Of a stretch of DNA of 32,675 nucleotides, positions 14,220 through 22,797 are shown piece after piece. Position 1 is the stretch's first letter, and each line of letters starts with the position of its first letter. The notes beneath the pieces were generated by a model. It was not told where the DNA came from, made no database searches, and saw only the letters and a program-made list of their open reading frames with translations. The translations under genes were made by a program, and so were the position numbers. The DNA comes from Ectothiorhodospiraceae bacterium (GTDB taxonomy: Bacteria; Pseudomonadota; Gammaproteobacteria; Nitrococcales; Aquisalimonadaceae), in the NCBI GenBank assembly GCA_007125985.1, contig SLCE01000087.1, forward strand, positions 1 through 32,675, read 5' to 3'.

Positions 14220-14534
14220 ATGTTTGACGTCACCATTCGTCGGTCAACCGACAGTAGCTTGATACCGGTCAATATCGCGGCGCTCGCCGTCCAGGTGAGC
14301 GGGGATCTGCAGGTCCCGGACCAGGAGTCGAGAATCAACGGCCATGCCCGCGCCCCAGCTGTCATCGTCCGTTGCGCCAATGTGGACGATGCGCTGCAGT
14401 GCCTGGATTTCGCATCCCGGCTTGGGCTGCTGATCAGCATGCACAACAGCCACCAGAACCCCTCAGAGTGGTCGGACTGCGATAACGGTATCGCCGTGGA
14501 CCTCTCTGGCCTGTCCCGGCAGCTGCGGAACTAA
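14220..14534 (+). pseudogene. Truncated FAD-linked oxidase (BBE/FAD_binding_4) N-terminal remnant
   Basis: A 104-residue frame with a fine ribosome site (GGAGGGGAACC before ATG). APAVIVRCANVDDALQCLDFASRLGLLISMHNSHQNPSEWSDCDNGIAVDLSGLSRQLR resembles the start of the FAD-binding domain of berberine-bridge-type oxidases. In those, A-V-I-V-R-C-A, then a flavin-linking GGGH and later CDxGxxIDLS are usual. Here GGGH is replaced by Met-His-Asn-Ser-His. The frame ends where full-length proteins of ~450 residues would continue, and I see no continuation in other frames downstream. It is therefore most likely a decayed remnant. A small independent protein is less likely. It may once have been the AcuR-like regulator's target. 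Confidence 0.55.
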
Positions 14535-14547
14535 GGCAGGATGGGGA

Positions 14548-14594
14548 CCCGATCCGGAAACGGCATCCGTTCAACGATGATGTTCCGGATCGGG
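14548..14594. repeat. Long inverted repeat, 12-bp arms
   Basis: CCCGATCCGGAA (14548-14559) and TTCCGGATCGGG (14583-14594) are perfectly complementary, separated by 23 bases that hold a small inner hairpin (ACGG/CCGT). It follows the oxidase remnant by 13 bases. It could be a terminator without a T-tract, or a leftover of the event that truncated the gene. No gene lies in 14535-14766. Confidence 0.5.
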
Positions 14595-14766
14595 ATAGTT
14601 CTCGCATACACGACAGGACTCTAATGGCCTGTTCCCTGCGCTTCAGGGTCAAGCCGGAACCCCGGTACAACAGGTGACCCCGTACGGGTGACTCGGTTAA
14701 CATCTACTCCGCCATCCCCCGTGAGCGGCCAGGGGAACCGTTCACCGCCCGGAGCGAGACGCCTGT

Positions 14767-16074
14767 ATGTACGATAGCCTGATTACTGGCCTGGAAGGTG
14801 CCAGTGGACTGGATCTGCTTGTGCTCTGGGTGCGGGTCACGGCCTCCGGGGTGAGTTTTACGCTGCTCGCCATCGTCGCGACCTTTGCCATCGCCCTGTC
14901 TCGCCGGAACGACCGCCAGCGCACCGTGGCCAGTTGTTTCGCCCTGGCAAACCTATTTGCCGTGCTCTATATCGCCAGTGATACCGCGGTTCGCTTCGAT
15001 GTCCTGCTTGGCAACCATGACCTCACCCCATTCAAAATCCGCCTGGCTTTTGCCAGCGTGATCCTGGCCACGGCAGCCTATTTCAACTTCTACTGGGTGT
15101 TGGCCGCAAACCGGCGACTGCCCGCAAGGCGCATGCTTGCCGTGTACCTGGGAGGGCTAGTGATGGCGCTCACCCTTTGGGTCGAGCATCCGTTGCTGAT
15201 CATTGCCAGTAATACCCTGCAATTTCATGGCATGTCCGTCTTCCCCGAATATGGCGCCCTTGCCCCGGCCTTCTTCGCCTTGCTACTGGCGCTCGGCGCG
15301 GCCGTGCTCGTCATTCTCCTATGCTCACCCCTGCGGCACCGCAACCGCCTTGGCTGGAGCCTGAACCTGATCGGGTTTTCCGCACTGCTGCTCGCCGGGG
15401 CACATGATGCGCTGCGGGAGTTGGGGGTATTCATCCTGCCCATGGCGACCTTGTCCATCGGTTTCACCTGCTTCCAGGTAGGAGCGTTCTCATTCCTTGC
15501 ATTCCATTATGCCCGGCTCCTTCAGGAGCGCAGTGATCAACAGGTGCGTCTGCAGCGGATGTCTGATGCACTGGAGCGCGATCAGACCACGGGGCTGTTC
15601 ACCAAGTCGTTCCTGCAAAAGCATCTGGACAGGCTCGGCCCCAACGCACAAGGTGGGCTGCTCTTCATCGACCTGGATAATTTCAAGGCGGTAAACGACC
15701 AACACGGGCATCTCTGCGGCGACATCGTGATTGCGGATGTCGCCAATCTGCTGCGGCAGGAACTGCGCAGCAAGGATCTTCCCTGCCGCTGGGGCGGTGA
15801 TGAGTTCCTGGTCTATCTACCGGATACGGAGCCCCACCATGCCCGTGCACTCGGTGAGCGCCTAATGGGCCTGGTGGATGGCTTGCGGTTCGAGCGCGCG
15901 CCGGATCTGCGTATCCGTATGAGCATGGGCTACGCCCCGTTCGATGGCGGCGATTGGCGGGAAACCATCGCTCGGGCCGACGCAGCGCTTTATCAGTCCA
16001 AGCACAATGGCAGAAACCGGATCACGGTGTTCGAGCATGGATCGTCAGACACCACAGCGCTCGCGTTGCCCTAG
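14767..16074 (+). CDS. Membrane diguanylate cyclase (GGDEF)
   Basis: A 435-residue protein. Residues 1-250 contain about seven to eight hydrophobic helices (VSFTLLAIVATFAIAL, LAFASVILATAAYFNFYWVL, AFFALLLALGAAVLVILL, IGFTCFQVGAFSFLAF), forming an unassigned membrane sensor. A short coiled linker (ARLLQERSDQQVRLQRMSDALERD) joins it to a GGDEF domain with DQTTGLF, FIDLDNFKAVND, intact RWGGDEF (GGDEF 343-347) and MSMGYAPF. An inhibitory I-site RxxD (RSKD, 334-337) lies exactly five residues before the active site, so product inhibition by cyclic di-GMP is expected. The intact motif predicts synthesis of cyclic di-GMP from GTP. It is monocistronic. The gene before it is a remnant, and a dispersed repeat follows ~95 bases after its stop. 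Confidence 0.92.
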   Translation: MYDSLITGLEGASGLDLLVLWVRVTASGVSFTLLAIVATFAIALSRRNDRQRTVASCFALANLFAVLYIASDTAVRFDVLLGNHDLTPFKIRLAFASVILATAAYFNFYWVLAANRRLPARRMLAVYLGGLVMALTLWVEHPLLIIASNTLQFHGMSVFPEYGALAPAFFALLLALGAAVLVILLCSPLRHRNRLGWSLNLIGFSALLLAGAHDALRELGVFILPMATLSIGFTCFQVGAFSFLAFHYARLLQERSDQQVRLQRMSDALERDQTTGLFTKSFLQKHLDRLGPNAQGGLLFIDLDNFKAVNDQHGHLCGDIVIADVANLLRQELRSKDLPCRWGGDEFLVYLPDTEPHHARALGERLMGLVDGLRFERAPDLRIRMSMGYAPFDGGDWRETIARADAALYQSKHNGRNRITVFEHGSSDTTALALP

Positions 16075-16127
16075 CAACCGTCTGTCCGCCGATGCGGTAT
16101 GACCACAAGCCAACCCACATGCACTAA

Positions 16128-17621
<1,494 letters not shown>

Positions 17622-17634
17622 TCAGCCCCATCGA

Positions 17635-17663
17635 CCACCCGCCGCCACCCGGGCGGCGGGTGG
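17635..17663. terminator. Bidirectional hairpin between convergent gdhA and crotonase genes
   Basis: CCACCCGCCGCC (17635-17646) and GGCGGCGGGTGG (17652-17663) form a perfect 12-bp GC stem with a 5-base loop. AGCCCC/GGGGCT outside extends it with a bulge. It fills the 45-base gap between the two stops. No long T-tract follows on either strand, so it may rely on Rho or act as a 3' end protector. Confidence 0.7.
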
Positions 17664-17666
17664 GGC

Positions 17667-18464
17667 TCACTGCCCCTTGAATTCCGGCTTCCGCTTTTCC
17701 AGGAAACTCGCCATTCCTTCCTTGAAGTCCTCGGTCTGGAACAGCGGCAACAACTGCAGGAAGACATGGTGCACATGGTCGTTGAAGGTCTCGTTCATCC
17801 CCATGCGCATCATTCGCTTTGAAGCCTGAACCGCCAAAGGAGCGTTGGCTGCGATTTCCTGCCCCAGCGACTCGGCATAGGCCATCACGTCTCCCTGCGG
17901 CACAACGTGAGACACGAGCCCAAGTTCCAGGCACTCATCCGCCGTCAGCGTGCGGCCGGTGAAAATCAGTTCCGCCGCCTTCGACCAACCCAACAGGCGC
18001 GGCAACAGCCAGGTGCCACCAGATTCAGGCACAACACCACGGGCCGTGAATGCAGCCGCCAGCTTGGCATTATCTGCCATGATGCGGATATCGCAGCCCA
18101 GCGCCAGATCCATCCCGTAGCCGGCCGCGGAACCATTCAGTGCGCAGATCGTCGGCGTGTCGAGATTGTGCAGCACAGTAGGGGGCGCCGACCGCAAGTC
18201 GAGATTCCCCTTTGCGGTCGCACTGGAACCCGAAACCCGGCCGCTGCGCATATCCAGTCCGGCACAAAAGAAGCGGCCAGTGCCGGTAATGACAATGGCG
18301 CGAACGTCCGCATCCCTGTCGGCTTCAAGCAGGCGCTCGGCCAGCGCATCCAGCATTGGCCCTGAAATGGTATTCCGATCCTGCTCACGGTTGATGGTGA
18401 TGGTCGCGATCTGATTCGCGACCGTGTACAGCACATCGTCGTTGGACGCGGGTTGTTCTGCCAT
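17667..18464 (-). CDS. Enoyl-CoA hydratase/isomerase (crotonase) family protein
   Basis: A 265-residue crotonase. The start at 18464 has GGAG ~8 bases upstream. The frame to 18506 adds residues foreign to the fold. Motifs: ITINREQDRNTIS, the oxyanion-hole GRFFCAGLDMR and NGSAAGYGMDLALGCD, then ARGVVPESGGTWLLPRLLG, FTGRTLTADECLELGLVSHVV and FLEKRKPEF. The glutamates of classical hydratase (E144 and E164 in the rat enzyme) read as Asp and Phe. The GGTWLLPRL block and an acidic residue in PESGG resemble PaaG-type isomerase/hydratases. It acts on an acyl-CoA, probably in the pathway encoded downstream on the other strand. The tetR gene just upstream on the same strand is its probable regulator. 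Confidence 0.9.
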   Translation of the reverse strand: MAEQPASNDDVLYTVANQIATITINREQDRNTISGPMLDALAERLLEADRDADVRAIVITGTGRFFCAGLDMRSGRVSGSSATAKGNLDLRSAPPTVLHNLDTPTICALNGSAAGYGMDLALGCDIRIMADNAKLAAAFTARGVVPESGGTWLLPRLLGWSKAAELIFTGRTLTADECLELGLVSHVVPQGDVMAYAESLGQEIAANAPLAVQASKRMMRMGMNETFNDHVHHVFLQLLPLFQTEDFKEGMASFLEKRKPEFKGQ

Positions 18465-18556
18465 GGGTGATGCTCCAGCTTTGAGTCTGACGGAAAAAAA
18501 TGACACGTCGCCACCCTTTCAGCCGCCCTACGCGGCAGCGGCTTGGGCGCCAATAC

Positions 18557-18572
18557 AAGGCCATGAGGCCTT
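18557..18572 (-). terminator. Short hairpin after the tetR gene (possible terminator)
   Basis: AAGGCC (18557-18562) and GGCCTT (18567-18572) form a perfect 6-bp stem with a 4-base loop, directly after the tetR stop on the minus strand. It lacks a T-tract, so it may only attenuate transcription into the crotonase gene. Confidence 0.3.
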
Positions 18573-18576
18573 TCAG

Positions 18577-19254
18577 TTATTCAGCCCCAGTCGCCTGGCG
18601 GATCGGGTTCAGGCCGTTGACAATATGGTCGGAGAAGGCCGTGGCGATCTGCTCACCGCTTAGCGGCCCGCTCTCGCTAAACCAGCGGTTGATGTTGTTG
18701 ATCGCCCCCATGAAAAAGAACACAGCCAACTTGGGGTCACAGGGTGCGATCTCACCCGTTTCCACGGCCTGGCGGACGAGTTCCCGTAACCGGGTGTCAA
18801 GCCGCCGGCGACGCTGCTCGATCAGTTCATTGTGCTCCGGCGTCATGGAATAGTACTCAGTCAGCACAACGCAGGTCCCCAGTTCACTGGTCATGCGGGT
18901 GATATAGCCTTCGCAAAAACGGCGGATGCGGGCCAACGGCGACTCGACCTCCTGAACAGCCACATCGTAGGCCTCTTCCGCCATACCCACGGCGATACGA
19001 TGGCACTCATACAGGATTTCGTGCTTGTTCTTCACATAGCGGTACAGCATGGGTTTCGTGACCGAGAGTTGGGCCGCGATGTCATCCAGCGTCGTATTGT
19101 GGAACCCCCGATGGCCAAACGCCCGCCCTGCCGCCAGCACCAGAGCCCTCCTGCGCGCTTCACGCCGGTCAGCCGCTTCGGCCGGTGCGTCATGCCAGCC
19201 GGGAAAAGCATTTCGTCGACCATCTGTTGCCGTTTCGTTCATTACCTCTACCAT
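18577..19254 (-). CDS. TetR family regulator of the acyl-CoA cluster
   Basis: About 225 residues. ARRRALVLAAGRAFGHRGFHNTTLDDIAAQLSVTKPMLYRYVKNKHEILYECH is a TetR helix-turn-helix. It is followed by a long helical domain with CEGYITRMTSELGTCVVLTEYYSMTPEH and FFFMGAINNINRWFS, of the type seen in KstR2/FadR-like regulators of fatty acid or sterol catabolism, which usually bind acyl-CoA. The start is uncertain: ATGs at 19254 and 19242 are both possible, and upstream frames to 19332 look random. It lies divergent from the SDR-SDR-ligase-thiolase genes and upstream of the crotonase gene. A GTTACT/AGTAAC palindrome in the shared intergenic region is the likely operator. Confidence 0.85.
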   Translation of the reverse strand: MVEVMNETATDGRRNAFPGWHDAPAEAADRREARRRALVLAAGRAFGHRGFHNTTLDDIAAQLSVTKPMLYRYVKNKHEILYECHRIAVGMAEEAYDVAVQEVESPLARIRRFCEGYITRMTSELGTCVVLTEYYSMTPEHNELIEQRRRRLDTRLRELVRQAVETGEIAPCDPKLAVFFFMGAINNINRWFSESGPLSGEQIATAFSDHIVNGLNPIRQATGAE

Positions 19255-19379
19255 CCAGTCCGCTGTCGTAGCGCACGAATCCCTTGCCGATGTGCGGCGC
19301 CAGTTTATTGCAAGGCTGCAGCGACGGTCCAAGAACCCGTACCTCCTCGCCTGAAAACCCGCCTACCAATATGCGGTCA

Positions 19380-19437
19380 TTGACAATCCTGACCGGTGGT
19401 GCCTACTCTTGTCTGACAAAAGTTACTCGCCAGTAAC
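19380..19437 (+). promoter_or_regulatory. Promoter and TetR-type operator for the catabolic operon
   Basis: TTGACA (19380-19385) and TACTCT (19404-19409) are 18 bases apart, with transcription expected near 19416. GTTACT (19422-19427) and AGTAAC (19432-19437) are a perfect inverted repeat with a CGCC spacer just downstream. TTACT-N4-AGTAA sites are typical of TetR-type repressors of acyl-CoA catabolism. The rest of the 258-base gap (19255-19512) shows no gene. Confidence 0.6.
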
Positions 19438-19512
19438 ACCATCTTTATAGCAAGAATAACAAATGGCCACGGGTAGTCGCGGACTCGGGACCCCACCGCC
19501 GGAGGACAGGAG

Positions 19513-20298
19513 ATGATTCCCCCACAGACCCTTGAAGGTCGCGCCGCCGTTGTGACCGGAGGCGCCTCAGGGCTTGGCGCCGCCACTGCGGCCGCCTTGA
19601 TCCGGGCTGGTGCGAAGGTTGCGCTGATCGACGCTGATGCCGCCCGTGTGGAGCAGGCCGCCAGGGATCTCGGCGCAACCGGCTATGCCACGGACGTCTC
19701 CGACGAATCCGCGATTGAGGGGGTTTTCCGGGCGGTTCGCGAGCACATCGGACACGTTTCGATTCTGGTCAACTGCGCCGGCATCGCGACGCCGGGCTCT
19801 GTTGTCAGGCGCGGGACGCCAATGCCGCTTGACGAATACCGGCGGGTGATCGAGATCAATCTGCTCGGCACCATCAACTGCATTCGCTGCGCGGTACCGC
19901 AGATGATCGAGCGACGCTCCACACTCGCACCGGATGCGGAAGCAGGTGTCATTATCAACACCGCGTCCATTGCCGCGTTTGACGGCCAGATGGGGCAGGC
20001 CGCGTACAGTGCGTCCAAGGGCGGTGTTGCCGGAATGGTTTTGCCGCTGGCGCGGGAACTGGGGGATTACAGCATCCGCATCATGGGCATCGCCCCCGGT
20101 GTGTTCGAGACGCCGATGACCATGAACCTACCGGAAAAGTCCCGAAACACGGTTTTCGCGGCCGTGCCACCGTATCCGAAACGCGCGGGCCAGCCCCAGG
20201 AATTTGCCGATCTGGTTCTTGCCATCATCAATACGCCGATGCTGAACGGTGATGTGATCCGCCTTGACGGTGGTTTACGCATGCCGGCGCGGCTGTAG
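19513..20298 (+). CDS. SDR dehydrogenase, HSD10/3-hydroxyacyl-CoA dehydrogenase type II-like (first of pair)
   Basis: A 261-residue SDR. TGGASGLG near residue 15, a following Asp in LIDADAAR (NAD preference), NCAGIA, then the catalytic NTASIAAFDGQMGQAAYSASKGG (Ser, Tyr, Lys) and IAPGVFETPM. The overall pattern is that of type II 3-hydroxyacyl-CoA dehydrogenase (HSD17B10), which oxidises 3-hydroxyacyl-CoA or hydroxysteroids with NAD. The start has GGAGGACAGGAG upstream. The next gene (20323) is a clear paralogue with the same motif spacing. It is first in a four-gene operon with an acyl-CoA ligase and a thiolase, so the third step of a beta-oxidation spiral is inferred. Confidence 0.9.
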   Translation: MIPPQTLEGRAAVVTGGASGLGAATAAALIRAGAKVALIDADAARVEQAARDLGATGYATDVSDESAIEGVFRAVREHIGHVSILVNCAGIATPGSVVRRGTPMPLDEYRRVIEINLLGTINCIRCAVPQMIERRSTLAPDAEAGVIINTASIAAFDGQMGQAAYSASKGGVAGMVLPLARELGDYSIRIMGIAPGVFETPMTMNLPEKSRNTVFAAVPPYPKRAGQPQEFADLVLAIINTPMLNGDVIRLDGGLRMPARL

Positions 20299-20322
20299 GA
20301 CCAGGGAGCGGAGAACAGACAC

Positions 20323-21114
20323 ATGCACATTTCCGGAACAATTGCTGTGGTGACCGGTGCTGCGTCCGGACTGGGCCTTGCCTCGGTGAAGGCGCTGCTG
20401 GATCGCGGCGCGCATGTGGCGGCCATGGATCTGCCCGGCGAGCCCCTGGACCGTCTTGCCGAACTGGGCCCGGTGACCGCGCTGGCGACGGACGTCTGCA
20501 GTGGTGACGCCATGGAGGCCAGCTTCCAGCAGATCCATGAACACCTGGGCATCCCTCGCATTCTCGTCAACTGCGCAGGCATTCTCGGCCCTGCCCGCGT
20601 CTTCAGGACGGAGCCGGAGACGGGCGCCGTCCTGCCAAGAGGGCTGGACCGCTTCCGGCGCGTCATTGAAGTCAACCTGATCGGAACGTTCAACACCATC
20701 CGCCTGTTCGCTGCGGGGCTCAGCGATCAGCGTGGTGAAGCCGGCGAAGACAACGGCGTGATCATCAACACGGCCTCGGTCGCCGCCTATGAGGCACTTT
20801 CGGCGCAGGCGGCCTATGGTTCCTCCAAGGCAGGCGTTGCCAGCATGACCCTGCCGCTGGCCCGGGAATTGGCGCGCTTCGGCATCCGGGTGATGTCCAT
20901 CGCACCAGGGACGTTTGAAACCGGCATGTACGCCGTGGTGCCGGAGCACACCCGGCGCACGCTGATTGAGGACGTTCCGTTTCCGAACCGCCCCGGGCGC
21001 CCCGAGGAATTCGCCCATATGGTCATCGCACTGGTGGAAAACGGGATGATGAACGGGTCAGTGGTCCGAATTGACGGGGCGGTCCGCATGCGTGAGCCGA
21101 GTGTGCCGCGGTGA
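20323..21114 (+). CDS. SDR dehydrogenase, HSD10-like (second of pair)
   Basis: A 263-residue SDR starting 24 bases after its paralogue, with GGGAGCGGAG upstream. TGAASGLG, MDLPGEPL (Asp after strand 2, NAD preference), NCAGILG, catalytic NTASVAAYEALSAQAAYGSSKAG and IAPGTFETGM are present. The two paralogues share the stretch QAAY-x-SK-x-GVA-x-M-x-LPLAREL, so they arose by tandem duplication or were recruited from close relatives. Two HSD10-like enzymes side by side suggest two stereo- or chain-specific oxidation steps, for instance on a ring or branched substrate, but that is inference. Its TGA abuts a GTG that could begin the ligase. Confidence 0.9.
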   Translation: MHISGTIAVVTGAASGLGLASVKALLDRGAHVAAMDLPGEPLDRLAELGPVTALATDVCSGDAMEASFQQIHEHLGIPRILVNCAGILGPARVFRTEPETGAVLPRGLDRFRRVIEVNLIGTFNTIRLFAAGLSDQRGEAGEDNGVIINTASVAAYEALSAQAAYGSSKAGVASMTLPLARELARFGIRVMSIAPGTFETGMYAVVPEHTRRTLIEDVPFPNRPGRPEEFAHMVIALVENGMMNGSVVRIDGAVRMREPSVPR

Positions 21115-21134
21115 CCGAAGGGAGGCCAGCGACC

Positions 21135-22784
21135 ATGAAAGCCGCAGCTGTTTCCAGCCAACCTGACATCCGCCATCGTGCCTTGTTCGGGGACCGTGTT
21201 GTCCCTTGCTATCTGGGCGGCCCGGCAAACCTGGACGACATGCTGCGAGGCATTGTCAGTCGGGCCGGCGACCGCACGGCCATCACCGACGGCGACACAG
21301 TGCTCAGCTACCGGCAACTCGACCGGCAAGCCAGTCGTGTGGCAACGGCGCTGCGCGGGCGCGGCATCAACCCGGGGGACCGTGTCGCGCTGTTCCTTGG
21401 CAATCGCTGGGAATTCATTGCCGCGCTGTTCGCCATCTGGCGCCTCGGCGCCATTGCCGTGCCAATCGGAACACGCCAGGCAACCGCGGAACTGGACTAC
21501 ATACTGAACCAGTGCGGGGCCTCCGCCATATTCCATGAAACCGCGCTCAGTGATCGCCTGCCATCGCCAACAGACATTCCACAGGTGGGCACGCGGATCA
21601 GCGTCGGCGAACGTTCCGCCGCCACGCCTGCACCCCCGGGCTTCGCTGCCCTGCACTACGAAGAACTGGTTGACGAGGGCTCAGACACCTGTGCGCCGCC
21701 GGCAATCGACGATCAAGCGCCGGCCTGCATCATGTACACCTCCGGCACGACGGGGCGCCCCAAGGGCGCCATGTTGTCGCATCTGGGTTTTTTCCATACG
21801 GCGAAAAACTATGAACTCCGCTTCGGTTATACATCGGATGACCGGATGCTGCTGGTCATCCCGGCCACCCACATTTCCGGACTGTTGGCCTGTGTCCTGG
21901 TGATGATGCAAGTGGGCGGCTGCGTGGTCTGTATGCGGGAATTCAAGGCCGGGAACGTCCTGAAAACCATTGAGTCAGAACGTATAACGGCATCCACCAT
22001 GGTTCCCGCCATGTACAACCTCTGCCTGCTGGAACCGGATTTCGATAAACATGATCTGTCCTGCTGGCGCATTGGCCACTTCGGCGGCGCGGCGGTTCCG
22101 GTGGTCACCATTGAGCGCCTGGCGCGGAAACTGCCGGAGCTGCGTCTGCTAAACGGCTTTGGCAGTACCGAGACCACATCGGCCGTCACCCTCACAGACC
22201 CTGCCCACGCATCCGCCAACCTGGACTCAGTCGGGTCCGCACTTCCATGTATCGATATCCGTATTCTGGATGAATCCGGGCGGGAAGTACCCACCGGGGA
22301 GCCCGGGGAACTCTGGATACGCAGCCCGGGCAATGCCATCGGCTACTGGAACAACCCCGAAGCCACACGGCAGGCCTTCATTGCCGGCTACTGGCGCAGC
22401 GGCGATATCGGCAGCATTGACGGCCAGGGAATGGTTCGGGTCTTCGACCGCATCAAGGACATGATCAACCGCGGCGGATATAAGGTTTTCTCCGCGGAAC
22501 TGGAAAACGTCATCCAGCGCTTCCCCGGCGTCATCGAAGTTGCTGCAGTGGGCAGCCCATGCCCCATACTGGGTGAACGCGTGCATGTGTTTGTTCATGC
22601 CAATCAACCCATCGATACGGACGCCTTGCGGGCGTTCTGCGGCAAAGAACTGGCTGACTATAAAGTCCCTGATCTGGTCACGGTTACCGACGAACCGCTA
22701 CCGCGAAACCTGAATGGCAAGTTGACCAAGGCCCCGCTTCGTAAGGCCGCCCAGAGGATGGCGGCGCAACCAATCACCAGCTAA
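21135..22784 (+). CDS. Acyl-CoA synthetase / AMP-dependent ligase
   Basis: A 549-residue class I adenylate-forming enzyme that activates a carboxylic acid to its CoA ester with ATP. Core motifs: ATP-binding YTSGTTGRPKG (residues 201-211), LNGFGSTETTS, YWRSGDIGSIDGQGMVRVFDRIKDMINRGGYKVFSAELENVI and the C-terminal Lys in PRNLNGKLTK. The start at 21135 follows GGGAGG by nine bases. A GTG at 21111 that overlaps the SDR stop is the alternative. It resembles the acid-CoA ligases of fatty-acid, cyclohexanecarboxylate and aromatic/terpenoid degradation, so the chain specificity cannot be told. With the SDR pair upstream and a thiolase downstream it would feed the pathway. Confidence 0.92.
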   Translation: MKAAAVSSQPDIRHRALFGDRVVPCYLGGPANLDDMLRGIVSRAGDRTAITDGDTVLSYRQLDRQASRVATALRGRGINPGDRVALFLGNRWEFIAALFAIWRLGAIAVPIGTRQATAELDYILNQCGASAIFHETALSDRLPSPTDIPQVGTRISVGERSAATPAPPGFAALHYEELVDEGSDTCAPPAIDDQAPACIMYTSGTTGRPKGAMLSHLGFFHTAKNYELRFGYTSDDRMLLVIPATHISGLLACVLVMMQVGGCVVCMREFKAGNVLKTIESERITASTMVPAMYNLCLLEPDFDKHDLSCWRIGHFGGAAVPVVTIERLARKLPELRLLNGFGSTETTSAVTLTDPAHASANLDSVGSALPCIDIRILDESGREVPTGEPGELWIRSPGNAIGYWNNPEATRQAFIAGYWRSGDIGSIDGQGMVRVFDRIKDMINRGGYKVFSAELENVIQRFPGVIEVAAVGSPCPILGERVHVFVHANQPIDTDALRAFCGKELADYKVPDLVTVTDEPLPRNLNGKLTKAPLRKAAQRMAAQPITS

Positions 22785-22797
22785 AAGGACCCATTTC

